From positions 43,775 through 107,774 of the forward strand of contig CAYLPJ010000016.1 of assembly GCA_964385465.1 (NCBI GenBank): a stretch of DNA of 64,000 bases. Reading direction: 5' to 3'. The translations under genes and the position numbers were made by a program. The notes below the pieces were generated by a model. The model was given only the letters and a program-made list of their open reading frames with translations, did not search any database and was not told where the DNA came from. The stretch comes from CAYLPJ01 sp964385465 (GTDB lineage: Bacteria; Planctomycetota; Phycisphaerae; SM23-33). Position 1 is the first letter of the stretch. The number at the start of each line of letters is the position of its first letter. Positions 1 to 7,924 of this stretch are shown here, piece after piece.

Positions 1-2
1 AC

Positions 3-884
3 TGGCTTTCCGTGGAGGTCCCGGCCGCGGCCGTGCCGGGCAAGCCCTTCCAGATTCGCGTACACCTTGCCGACGACGCCGAGAACTTGAAGATGGACGC
101 CCACCTGCACTGGCTGAAGAAGCAGGGATGGGGCGGCTTCATGACGCTGGGCATGCCCCGGGGCCAGGCGGTGAATGGCAAGGGGCCCTACACGTTCACG
201 TTCAAGCCGGTCAAGAAGCCCGGGCTGGACGCGTTCTCGCTGCTCATCGGGCTGAGCCCCTCGGGCCAGTGGAAGGACAACGTCAAGCACTGCGGTCTGA
301 AGATCCCGCTGGGCAAGGCGCCCGCGGCCGCGCCGTCGGGCTTCCCGAACCCACACGACGTGGCCGGCAACTTCCTCGTGGAGGTCTGCTTCAAGACGGC
401 GGCGGGGCATACGAACGGCACGCTGGTGTGCGACATGGACGAGCGCGGCTACCGGATCGCCATCGACGCCGCGGGCAAGGCGGTGTTCGAGTGCGTGGGC
501 GACGGCAAAGGACAGGTCACGACGGATCGCCCGGTGAACGACGGCGGGTGGCATCACCTCATCGCCGAAGCCGACCGCGGGAACAACGTCCTGCGGATGC
601 ACCTGGACGGCAAGCCGGCCGGCGAGGCGGCGGTAGAGCTCGGCGGCTCGCTACGGAACGACGCCCCGCTGCTGGTGGGCAAGGGCCCGGACGGCGCGTT
701 CCTGGCCGGCTCGCTGGAGTTCCTCCGCATCTGCCTGGGCACGCTGGCCGACGCCCGGACCAGCATCGAGGAGCTCCACGCGTGGCAGTTCGACGGCCCG
801 TTCCTCAAGGACTTCACCGGCAAGCCCAGGGACCCGAAGGGCAGTTGCGCCGGCGCCCTGGATGCCCGGTCCCGAGAGGACTGA
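3..884 (+). CDS. LamG-domain secreted protein, C-terminal part (5' end outside window)
   Basis: The reading frame is already open at the left edge (Trp-Leu-Ser before the first GTG at 12), so this is the tail of a longer gene. The first ~100 visible residues look like an Ig-like beta-sandwich. Residues ~115-265 (from the GTG at 12) look like a concanavalin-A/LamG fold: alternating strands, a GGWHHLIAEAD strand typical of LamG domains, then LRMHLDGKPAG and a buried glycine-rich strand. LamG domains in planctomycetes usually bind carbohydrate or form part of secreted enzymes. The catalytic or main domain, if any, lies outside the window. The next gene downstream is a sulfatase, consistent with a polysaccharide locus. 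I am confident that it is a gene and about the LamG fold, and not about the full function. Confidence 0.8.
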   Translation, partial: WLSVEVPAAAVPGKPFQIRVHLADDAENLKMDAHLHWLKKQGWGGFMTLGMPRGQAVNGKGPYTFTFKPVKKPGLDAFSLLIGLSPSGQWKDNVKHCGLKIPLGKAPAAAPSGFPNPHDVAGNFLVEVCFKTAAGHTNGTLVCDMDERGYRIAIDAAGKAVFECVGDGKGQVTTDRPVNDGGWHHLIAEADRGNNVLRMHLDGKPAGEAAVELGGSLRNDAPLLVGKGPDGAFLAGSLEFLRICLGTLADARTSIEELHAWQFDGPFLKDFTGKPRDPKGSCAGALDARSRED

Positions 885-946
885 GCGCCCGGCGGCTCCC
901 GGGCAGTCCGCCGGCCGGGCATGGCAGAGATGCCGCCGGGCGCGGC

Positions 947-970
947 CCGGCCCGCAACAAGGCGGGCCGG
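947..970. terminator. GC-rich stem-loop between the LamG gene and sulfatase 1
   Basis: CCGGCCCGC (947-955) is followed by the loop AACAAG and GCGGGCCGG (962-970): a perfect 9-bp stem about 65 bp after the upstream stop codon. A smaller stem (GCCGGGC 935-941 with GCCCGGC 945-951) overlaps it. There is no T-run afterwards, so this may be a U-less or Rho-assisted terminator or simply a structured spacer. Confidence 0.4.
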
Positions 971-1063
971 CAGCGGGCGAAACGGGTTTCAATGCCATAG
1001 TGCCCCCGCCGGCCCGCCCGGCCGGCGGCGGCCCCGACCGACAGCCCCATACCGGAGAAACGA

Positions 1064-2965
1064 ATGACAACCGCCACGAGCAAAGGCATCAGCAGAAGAG
1101 CGTTCCTGGCCGGCACGGCAACGGGGGCGGCGGGGCTGCTGTTCGGCCGGTTCTGCCCGGCCGCGGAAGCCGCGACGGACAAGCCCAACATCCTCTGGAT
1201 CACCAGCGAGGACAACGGCATCTCGTGGGTGAGCTGCTACGGCGGGGAGAACGTGCGGACGCCGGCGATCGACGGGCTCGCCAGAGAGGGCTTCCGCTAC
1301 ACGCACTGCTTCGACAACGCCGCCGTCTGCGCGCCGACCCGATCGACCTGGATCACGGGGATGTACGCGATTTCCAACGGCACCCAGCCGATGCGCAGCC
1401 GCAACCGGATCCCCCACGACAAGATCAAGTACTACCCGGACCTGCTCAAGGCCGCGGGGTACCAGGTCTTCAACCCGGGCAAGACCGACTACAACATCGG
1501 CGGGCGAAGCGACAAGGACCCGTGGGACAAGGCCCCCCGCCGCAAGGCCCGCTACGGCTGGCAGGCGCGCAAGCCCGGCACGCCGTTCTTCTGCGTCCAC
1601 AACATCGGCGCCAGCCACGAGAGCCGCGCCCACGGCAACGTCGAGAGTACGCGGCACGACCCGGCCAAGATGAAACTGCACTCCTACCACCCGGACCTGC
1701 CGGTCATCCGCAAGAACTACGCCAAGTACGCCGACGCCGTCGAGACCATGGATTCGCAGGTCCAGAACTGCCTCGACGCCCTCGAGGCCGACGGGCTGGC
1801 CGAGGACACCATCGTCATCTACTGCTCCGACCACGGCGGCGTCATGCCGCGCAGCAAGCGCTTCCTCTACTCCTCCGGGACGCACTGCCCCCTGGTCATC
1901 CGCATCCCGAAGAAGCTCAAGCACCTCTGGCCGGCGGAGAAGCCGGGCTCGACCGTGGAGCGGATCGTCAGCTTCGTCGACATGCCCAAGACCTGGGTCA
2001 GCCTCGCCGGCGGGCCCATCCCCGAGACGCTCCAGGGGACGATCTTCCTCGGCAAGGACACCGAACCCGAGCCGAAGTATCACCTCAGCTTCCGCGAACG
2101 CGCCGACGAACGGTGCGACAACGTCCGCATGATCCGCGACCGCAGGTACGCCTACTACAAGAACTACATGCCCTACGCACCCGCCGGGCAGCACCTGGCC
2201 TACCTCTGGAAGGCAAAGGCCGCTCCCGCCTGGGAGCAGCATCACCGCCGGGGAAAGACCGACGAGATCACCGGCCGGTTCTTCCGGCCGCGCGTCTCCG
2301 AGGAGTTCTACGACACCGTCGCCGACTTCGACAACGTCCACAACCTCATCGACGCCCCCCGGCACCAGGCCCGCATCGACGAGATGCGCCAGGCCATGCG
2401 GCGGATGCAGCTCGAGCTGCACGACTCCGGCCTGCTGCCCGAGGAGATGCGCGAGCGCCGCGCGGCCGAGAACAAGCTGACCATCTACGAGATGGTCCGC
2501 GACCCGAAGCTCTACCCCCTCGCCGACTACCTCGACGCGGCCGACCGTGCCCTGGAACGGGACGCGCGGCACCTGGCGGGATTCGTCAAGGCGCTCGCGT
2601 CCAAGGACGAGGGCTTGCGGTACTGGGCGATCGTCGGGCTGCACCTGCTGGGCGACGACGCCGGGCCCGCGGCGGACGCGGTCCTCGAGGCCCTCTCCGA
2701 CGAGGCCGACGAGGTGAAGATGATGGCCGCCTGGACGCTGGTGAATCTCGGCCGACAGGACAAGGGCCTGGCCGCCCTGCGCGCGATGCTGTTCGGCAAG
2801 TGCGGCAACACCCGCCTGCTGCACAACATGCTGGACTGGATGGGCGAGCCCGCCCTGCCGCTGGTCGCCGAGTACGTCAAGGAGCGCTCGGGTCGCGGCA
2901 AGGGCAGGCGCAAGGCGGCCATCCTGGACCGCATCGTGGAAGTCAACAAGGCGGGCGCAAGCTGA
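1064..2965 (+). CDS. Tat-exported sulfatase (formylglycine type) with repeat-rich C-terminal tail
   Basis: 633 residues. The N-terminus SRRAFLAG plus a hydrophobic stretch is a Tat signal, so the enzyme is probably folded before export. The catalytic signature C89-A-P-T-R93 fits C-x-P-x-R: the Cys would be oxidised to formylglycine by a maturase encoded elsewhere. PNILWITSEDN (~41-51) supplies metal-binding acidic residues, and a YCSDHGG segment (~residues 254-260) supplies the second metal site. The alkaline-phosphatase-like core runs to ~residue 480. The last ~130 residues are regular helices (LERDARHLAGF, LRYWAIVGLHLLG, VKMMAAWTLVNLG, TRLLHNMLDWMG) that look like HEAT-type repeats, a common tail in planctomycete sulfatases. 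The substrate is unknown, but neighbouring GH16 and GH26 genes suggest a sulfated polysaccharide. The ATG start follows a GGAG at 1054. Confidence 0.93.
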   Translation: MTTATSKGISRRAFLAGTATGAAGLLFGRFCPAAEAATDKPNILWITSEDNGISWVSCYGGENVRTPAIDGLAREGFRYTHCFDNAAVCAPTRSTWITGMYAISNGTQPMRSRNRIPHDKIKYYPDLLKAAGYQVFNPGKTDYNIGGRSDKDPWDKAPRRKARYGWQARKPGTPFFCVHNIGASHESRAHGNVESTRHDPAKMKLHSYHPDLPVIRKNYAKYADAVETMDSQVQNCLDALEADGLAEDTIVIYCSDHGGVMPRSKRFLYSSGTHCPLVIRIPKKLKHLWPAEKPGSTVERIVSFVDMPKTWVSLAGGPIPETLQGTIFLGKDTEPEPKYHLSFRERADERCDNVRMIRDRRYAYYKNYMPYAPAGQHLAYLWKAKAAPAWEQHHRRGKTDEITGRFFRPRVSEEFYDTVADFDNVHNLIDAPRHQARIDEMRQAMRRMQLELHDSGLLPEEMRERRAAENKLTIYEMVRDPKLYPLADYLDAADRALERDARHLAGFVKALASKDEGLRYWAIVGLHLLGDDAGPAADAVLEALSDEADEVKMMAAWTLVNLGRQDKGLAALRAMLFGKCGNTRLLHNMLDWMGEPALPLVAEYVKERSGRGKGRRKAAILDRIVEVNKAGAS

Positions 2966-3212
2966 CGCGCCGGCGGGCAGCGCCCCCGGCACGCGGTGAG
3001 ACCTGCTCCGCCCCGGGCACTCCCACGGCCCGGACGGAGATGTCCGCGAACCGCTGCACGGGCTTCGGCTTGCGGTACCGTGTGTCCTTGGCGCCGCGCC
3101 AGACGCCCACGACCGAGCCGTCGCCCCGCCGGATACGGATGTTGTCGAGGTAGAAGTGCAGCGCACCCCCCTCGCGGCCCATCAGCACGACGAAGTTCGG
3201 CCGCGGGCAGGC
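2943..3212 (-). pseudogene. Remnant of a carbohydrate-related gene (C-terminal fragment)
   Basis: Downstream of the GH26 gene, on the same strand, one frame reads NFVVLMGREGGALHFYLDNI, then RIRRGDGSVVGVWRG and DTRYRKPKPVQRF. This has a real protein composition (alternating hydrophobic strands, aromatic residues) unlike the Arg/Gly/Pro-rich shadows in other frames. The FYLDNIRI pattern resembles the last strands of carbohydrate-binding jelly-roll modules of secreted glycoside hydrolases. The frame is offset by one base from the end of the GH26 gene, has no convincing start or RBS, and runs into the 3' end of sulfatase 1. I infer a decayed tail of an enzyme, or a module once fused to the mannanase and lost by frameshift. 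A small functional gene is less likely. Confidence 0.45.
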
Positions 3213-3285
3213 GTCCGGCCGGCATCGCCGTCCGGCCGCTCCGGCGGCGGAGGCCGGAAACTGCCTGCGGGTCGTTTCCGTGCAT

Positions 3286-4410
3286 TCACTGCCGGCCGGA
3301 GTCTCTCGCGGTGCCGGTGCTCACCTGCCCGGCGCCCTTGTATCCGGCGGCGAGCTTCTTGAAGTCGGGCAGCTCGTCGCGGGTGACCATGCACGGGTGG
3401 GCGTAGGTCTTCTTGACCCACGCCTCGGGGTTCTTCTTCCCGCCGGCCCACCAGCTCAGGCAGTACAGCCACATCGGGCCGTCCTCGGCCATGATGTCCG
3501 GGTTGGGGATGGCCCCGGCCTCGCAGAGCGCCAGCATCTTGCCCGGCGCCACCTGCCGGATGATGTCAAACGCCCGCGGGTAGGCCGTCTCCTGGTACGG
3601 GCCCCAGCCGAAGTACTTGTTGGCGTAGATGTCGATGCCCGCGATGTCCACGTACTTCGCCCCGGGGTAGTACCGCTTGCGGAGCTCGACCTGCTCGACG
3701 TCCCGGCCCTTGGGCGTCTTCAGGGCCGCGCTGTACACCCAGATCAGGTTGTGCAGCTTCCGCTCGCGGACGTAGTAGTCGAAGATCAGCCGCCACAGCG
3801 AGGCCGTGTTCTCAGGCTTCTCGCGGTCGGTCCACCAGAACCAGCCGCCGTCGATCTCGTGCAGCGGCCGGAACAGCACGGGCACGCGGGCGTCCAGCAG
3901 TTTCTCGAGATGGTCGCCGGTCCTGGACAGGTCGCGCATGACCTGCTTGTGCTGCTCGGTGCCTTCCCGGCAGGCCTTGGCGAGGTCGAACGGCCCGCTC
4001 GGGGGGTTGCGCCCGTGCTTGCCCACCCAGGAGGTCCCGGTCGGCTTGCCCGGGTGCTTCCAGTGGAACTGCATCGTGACGATGCCGCCGTCAGCCCACC
4101 ACTGCTCGGCTCGCTCCACGTACCGCTCGACCACCCGGGTGTAGCTCTTGCCCCAGGTGGGGCTGTTCCAGCCGCTGATGTCGATCGCCTGGATCGCCGG
4201 GGTCTTGCCGCTGATCTCGCGGACCCGCTCGACGTTCCTCTCGCCGCTGACGCCGCTGAGCGTCCGCTTGCCGTACACGGACTCCAGGTAGTCCAGCACG
4301 GCACGGGCCTCGGGGATCAGGTCCGGGTTGACCGGCTCGGCGGCCGGGACCGCACCGGCCGATACGCACAACCACACGACAACTGCCGCACAAGATGCCC
4401 TGTGCTCCAT
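3286..4410 (-). CDS. Secreted GH26-type beta-mannanase
   Basis: 374 residues from the ATG at 4410, chosen because GGGAG lies just upstream and the product then begins with a classic signal peptide (MEHRASCAAVVVWLCVSAGAVPAAE). The frame is open further upstream but without protein-like sequence. The mature part fits the GH26 mannan endo-1,4-beta-mannosidase fold: an early KRTLSG segment, then QFHWKHPGKP, R181-P-L-H-E185 followed by IDGGWFWW (the acid/base Glu and substrate-stacking aromatics), LIWVYS, the D-I-Y strand at ~258-262, and the candidate nucleophile E297 in LALCEAGA. It would cleave internal beta-1,4-mannosidic bonds of mannan or glucomannan outside the cell. It is divergent from the IclR gene (466 bp apart), which may control it. 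Confidence 0.9.
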   Translation of the reverse strand: MEHRASCAAVVVWLCVSAGAVPAAEPVNPDLIPEARAVLDYLESVYGKRTLSGVSGERNVERVREISGKTPAIQAIDISGWNSPTWGKSYTRVVERYVERAEQWWADGGIVTMQFHWKHPGKPTGTSWVGKHGRNPPSGPFDLAKACREGTEQHKQVMRDLSRTGDHLEKLLDARVPVLFRPLHEIDGGWFWWTDREKPENTASLWRLIFDYYVRERKLHNLIWVYSAALKTPKGRDVEQVELRKRYYPGAKYVDIAGIDIYANKYFGWGPYQETAYPRAFDIIRQVAPGKMLALCEAGAIPNPDIMAEDGPMWLYCLSWWAGGKKNPEAWVKKTYAHPCMVTRDELPDFKKLAAGYKGAGQVSTGTARDSGRQ

Positions 4411-4876
4411 CGCATTCTCCCGGGGGCGGGTGCCCCGTCTTCGTCCGTTCTCCGGCTGCGGGGCCATCCCGCCCGCCCCTTCGTCGGGGCAAGGGCACGC
4501 GGCCTCCACGCGGCTCGCCCGTCCTATCCAAACCGCCCCGGTCGGGAAGGTGTTGCCCGGGCCTCGCCCCGCAAGACAAGCCGCGCCGCGGGCCGCCTTC
4601 CACGAGCGATCGGTCTCGGATCAGGACCGCCGCGGCATCCCGCCGTCGCGTCGCGGTCCGGGGCCGCCGGTTGGCTGGAGAAGCGACCGGCTGCGGCGCC
4701 GCGGGGCCGTTCCAGCAAGCCGCACCCGGCGCAGGCGCCGTCCGAGCGGCCCGCCGGACGCAGCCCCCTGGTGAAGACTGCTGCACGGCGGGAGGCTATC
4801 ACATACAATACCTGCGCTTCCATATAGGGAGGCACTCTCAACCCGAGCGGGTGCAAGGGACAGGAGGCAAAGCATC
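4411..4876. promoter_or_regulatory. Divergent intergenic region between GH26 and IclR genes
   Basis: A 466-bp region with no convincing gene. The right end is the only less GC-rich part and holds a possible promoter for the IclR gene: TACAAT (4804-4809) preceded at 17 bp by a poor -35 (CTGCAC, 4781-4786). Just upstream is an inverted repeat CGTCCG-N10-CGGACG (4739-4760), a candidate regulator site. AGGAGG (4862-4867) is a strong RBS nine bases before the GTG start of the IclR gene. The promoter for GH26 on the other strand could not be identified. Confidence 0.4.
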
Positions 4877-5641
4877 GTGAGCGCACCGGCACTGCGAAGA
4901 GGGCTGATGATCCTGGAGCGTGTGGCGGACTCGCCCGAGGGCGTGACCTTCAGTGAGGTCTCCCGGCGGATATCGATCCCCCCGGCCAGCGCGGCCCGGC
5001 TGCTGGGCGAACTGACCGCCATGGGCTACCTGACCAAGGGCGACCGGGACGGGCGGTATGTCCTGGGGCCCAAGGCATTCGAGCTCGCCCCCGCCCCGCC
5101 CCTGCCGGACAGGCTCGCCCAGGCGGGCGGCCCCGTGCTGCACGAGTTGGCCAGGACGACGCGGAGCACGGCCCTGCTGCTGCACTGGGACGGGGTCCGG
5201 ATGCGCTGCGTCGCAAGGGAGGAGCACCCGGAAGGCCTGGCGATGCAGCCGGTGGGCAAGGCCAGCACGGACCTGCTGGTTCCCCCGTGGGGATGGATCT
5301 TCTACCACGCGCTCGATCCGGGCCGCCAGGGCCGCTGCCGTGCCGAAACCGCCGTCTCCGACGCCGAGATCGACCGGATCGCCGGGCAGTTGGCTTTCTA
5401 CGAACGCCACGGGTTCGCCATCAAGCGCAGCCGCGACGGATCGAGGACGCGCCGCCTGGCCGCCCCGGTCTTCCGCGAAGGCGTCGGCCTCGTCGGCGCA
5501 CTGGCGATCGGCGGCACGGCGGAGACCATCCCCGAGAAGAAAATCCGCTCCCTGGGCCGCCTGCTGGTGCGCCAGGCCGACCAGGTGACCAAGCAGTTGG
5601 CCGCGGGCGGCCGCACGTGCCCGGAGCCACCCACCGTGTAG
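4877..5641 (+). CDS. IclR-family transcriptional regulator
   Basis: 254 residues, GTG start with AGGAGG nine bases upstream. Residues ~4-65 form the winged helix-turn-helix typical of IclR proteins (RRGLMILERVADSPEGVTFSEV, then PPASAARLLGELTAMGYL and a wing GRYVLGPKAF). Residues ~75-245 form the IclR effector-binding domain (GAF-like): LARTTRSTALLLHWDG, the CVAREEH strand, the gap to ALDPG, then AAPVFREGVGLVGALAIGG. IclR proteins bind small carbon-source molecules and usually repress catabolic genes, often divergent ones. The divergent neighbour is the GH26 mannanase and the convergent neighbour is the GH operon, so control of saccharide breakdown is the likely role. The ligand is unknown. 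Confidence 0.93.
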   Translation: MSAPALRRGLMILERVADSPEGVTFSEVSRRISIPPASAARLLGELTAMGYLTKGDRDGRYVLGPKAFELAPAPPLPDRLAQAGGPVLHELARTTRSTALLLHWDGVRMRCVAREEHPEGLAMQPVGKASTDLLVPPWGWIFYHALDPGRQGRCRAETAVSDAEIDRIAGQLAFYERHGFAIKRSRDGSRTRRLAAPVFREGVGLVGALAIGGTAETIPEKKIRSLGRLLVRQADQVTKQLAAGGRTCPEPPTV

Positions 5642-5654
5642 ACTGCCCCCTCGC

Positions 5655-7916
5655 TCAGCCGGAGGCGCCCGCCGGGATGCTGGCCGACCATATCTCGAAG
5701 CGGCGGGTGAAGAAGACCACCCAGTCTTCGCCCGCGCGGAGGAGCTGCGAAGGGCTCACCGCGTCGGTCAGCGGCGGGAGGAAGCCCGTCGTCCACCGCA
5801 TGCCGTCGGCGGACGTCGCAAAGCGCACGGTGCCGAGCTTCTTGTCCCAGTCGTAGGTGTGGAACGCCATGACGAACCGGCCGTCGCGGACGACGACATT
5901 CGGCGAGAGCATCGCGCCGGGCAGCTTCCTGTCGACCGCGATCTTCCCGTGCGCCTGCCAGTCGATCCCGTCCCTGGACGTGGCGTGGAAGATGCCCGGC
6001 CCCGCCATCCACAGGTGATAGAGCCCGTCGCGCCTGACCACGCTGAGCCCGGCGGGGTTGGGGGCCATGCCCTCGGCACCGGCGGGGAGGATCGGGTTTC
6101 CCCCGAACCGCTCCCAGCGGATGCCATCCCGCGACCTGGCGCAGCCCACCCGCCGCCCGCCGCCCCACTTGTTCTCCGGGTGGAAGGTGTACCACATGCG
6201 ATACGTGCCGTCGCCGTCGCGGAGCACCGCCGGGCCGCCGACCAGCCCCTCGCCGCGAGTCCAGTGCAGCACGGGCGAGCAATGGGCGTAGGGCGTCCAC
6301 GTTTGCCCGTCGGGAGACTCGGCCAGGGCGATGTCCTGCTTGCCCCAGTAGCCCTCGAACCACATCCGGTAGCGGTCGCCGACGCGCAGCACCGTCGGCT
6401 GGCGGACGCGAAGCGCCCCGGCGCCCCAACCATTGCGGACCACCGGCTCGCCCGAGACCCGCCAGGCCGGCTTGCCCGCGCCTCGGGCGGGCGCCGGCGC
6501 CGGCTGGGGAGCTTCGCCACGAGCCGCCGGGGCCGGGCGCCTGCCCCGCGCGGCCCCGGGGAGATCGTCGATCGCGACGCCACGGACGTAGATCGGGTCC
6601 GGGCCGACGCGAATGCGGCAGAGCCCGTCCTCGGCCGGGAACGTGTGCTCCCCGCCGTAGAGGTCGGTGACGCGCAGCGAATCCCCCCCGGCCGGGAAGG
6701 GCACGTCCCAGGCGCGAGTTACCGCCCAGGCCACGAGCACGGGCCCGGCCTTCGTGGCGTACTCGAAGGCCCGCACCCCGACGCCGACCGGGACCTCGCG
6801 TTTCAGCCTGGGACGAAGGCCCAGGATCCTGGCGAACACGTGGCCCGCCAGGCCCGAGGGTTTCAGCGCGGTGTGTCCGCAGGAGATGCTCCACCCCCTG
6901 CCCTGCTTGCCCCGCCCGCGCGGCCCGCCGGCCGACCAGAGCAGCCCGAAGTTCTCGCCCGCCCGGACGTCGCTGACGTCGGTGAGGTTGTACCAGACGA
7001 TCTGCTCGATCCCCTCGGCGAGCATGCGGGTGTGGCCCTTGACCAGCATCCCGGCCTGGTCGTCGAGGTGCTCGAACCAGCGGCGCCTGCCCGCCTGGCC
7101 CTCGGCGTACTTGACGCCGGACCGCCACCCCGTCTCGGTGATCCAGACCGGCTTGTCCCCGCAGCCGTAATCCCGGTAGAGCTTCTTCCAGTCCCGGATC
7201 ACGTCCTGCATGGCCTCCCCGCGGCTGTAGACGTGGAACGCCATGCCGTCGACCATCTCCCCGATGCCGAGCTTCAGCAGCGTCTCCATGTAGAGGATGT
7301 TCGTCGGGCAGGGCGAGAGGATGAAGCAGTTCGGGTCGGCCGCGCGGGCGCCCCGGATGGCGGCCTTGACGATCGGCGCCATCTGCTCGGCCGAGACGCC
7401 CGGGGAGAAGACGTCCGGCTCATTGATGACCTCCCAGCAGTGGATGCGGTCCCTGTGGGCCGCCACCATGTTCCGTGTGCATCGGGCGACGATGTCCAGG
7501 TACGCGTCGTCGCCGGATTGGACCCACCGGGCCGTGTCGGCGAAGTTGATCAGCCCCAGGACCTGCCCGCCGGCGTCCAGGACGGCGGCGGCGTTGTCCG
7601 AGAAGGGAAAGTCGTCGCCGTGGGTCTCGAGCCACTTCTCGGCCTTGTCGGGCTTGAACTCGGGCACGCCCATCCGCGCCCGGGAGAGCCCGAGCCGGGG
7701 CATGTGGGCGGCGCCGAACGCGCTGCCGCACACGCCCAGCGGCGAACGCTTGTCGAAACCGAGGCGGTCCAGCGTCTCCGGGCGGATCTTCGCCTCGATG
7801 ATCTCCCCGGCGGCCTGGCGGTCCACCTCGTGAACGGGCGCCTCGGCCGCGCACGCCGCCGCCAACGCCAGAGAGCACAACCACGATGTCACGATATCCC
7901 GTCGCCGGTTCTGCAT
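5655..7916 (-). CDS. Two-domain secreted glycoside hydrolase: clan GH-A barrel plus five-bladed propeller
   Basis: 753 residues from the ATG at 7916, eight bases after the stop of the upstream gene. It has an RBS-like GGAAAGG and then a signal peptide (SWLCSLALAAACAAEA). Residues ~50-460 are a (beta/alpha)8 barrel of clan GH-A (GH39/GH5-like): W-E-V-I-N165-E166-P carries the acid/base Glu and W-I-T-E261-T-G-W the nucleophile. A C-terminal beta-sandwich follows (~440-475), then a linker rich in Ala/Pro/Arg (~475-510). Residues ~510-750 form repeated blades (YRMWFEGYWG, YRMWYTFH, YHLWMAGPG, FVMAFHTYDWD) of the GH32/43/62/68 propeller type. It is the second gene of an operon with the GH-A/GH16 enzyme. 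Whether the propeller is catalytic is uncertain, because its acidic triad cannot be assigned by eye. Confidence 0.85.
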   Translation of the reverse strand: MQNRRRDIVTSWLCSLALAAACAAEAPVHEVDRQAAGEIIEAKIRPETLDRLGFDKRSPLGVCGSAFGAAHMPRLGLSRARMGVPEFKPDKAEKWLETHGDDFPFSDNAAAVLDAGGQVLGLINFADTARWVQSGDDAYLDIVARCTRNMVAAHRDRIHCWEVINEPDVFSPGVSAEQMAPIVKAAIRGARAADPNCFILSPCPTNILYMETLLKLGIGEMVDGMAFHVYSRGEAMQDVIRDWKKLYRDYGCGDKPVWITETGWRSGVKYAEGQAGRRRWFEHLDDQAGMLVKGHTRMLAEGIEQIVWYNLTDVSDVRAGENFGLLWSAGGPRGRGKQGRGWSISCGHTALKPSGLAGHVFARILGLRPRLKREVPVGVGVRAFEYATKAGPVLVAWAVTRAWDVPFPAGGDSLRVTDLYGGEHTFPAEDGLCRIRVGPDPIYVRGVAIDDLPGAARGRRPAPAARGEAPQPAPAPARGAGKPAWRVSGEPVVRNGWGAGALRVRQPTVLRVGDRYRMWFEGYWGKQDIALAESPDGQTWTPYAHCSPVLHWTRGEGLVGGPAVLRDGDGTYRMWYTFHPENKWGGGRRVGCARSRDGIRWERFGGNPILPAGAEGMAPNPAGLSVVRRDGLYHLWMAGPGIFHATSRDGIDWQAHGKIAVDRKLPGAMLSPNVVVRDGRFVMAFHTYDWDKKLGTVRFATSADGMRWTTGFLPPLTDAVSPSQLLRAGEDWVVFFTRRFEIWSASIPAGASG

Positions 7917-7924
7917 GGTATCCG

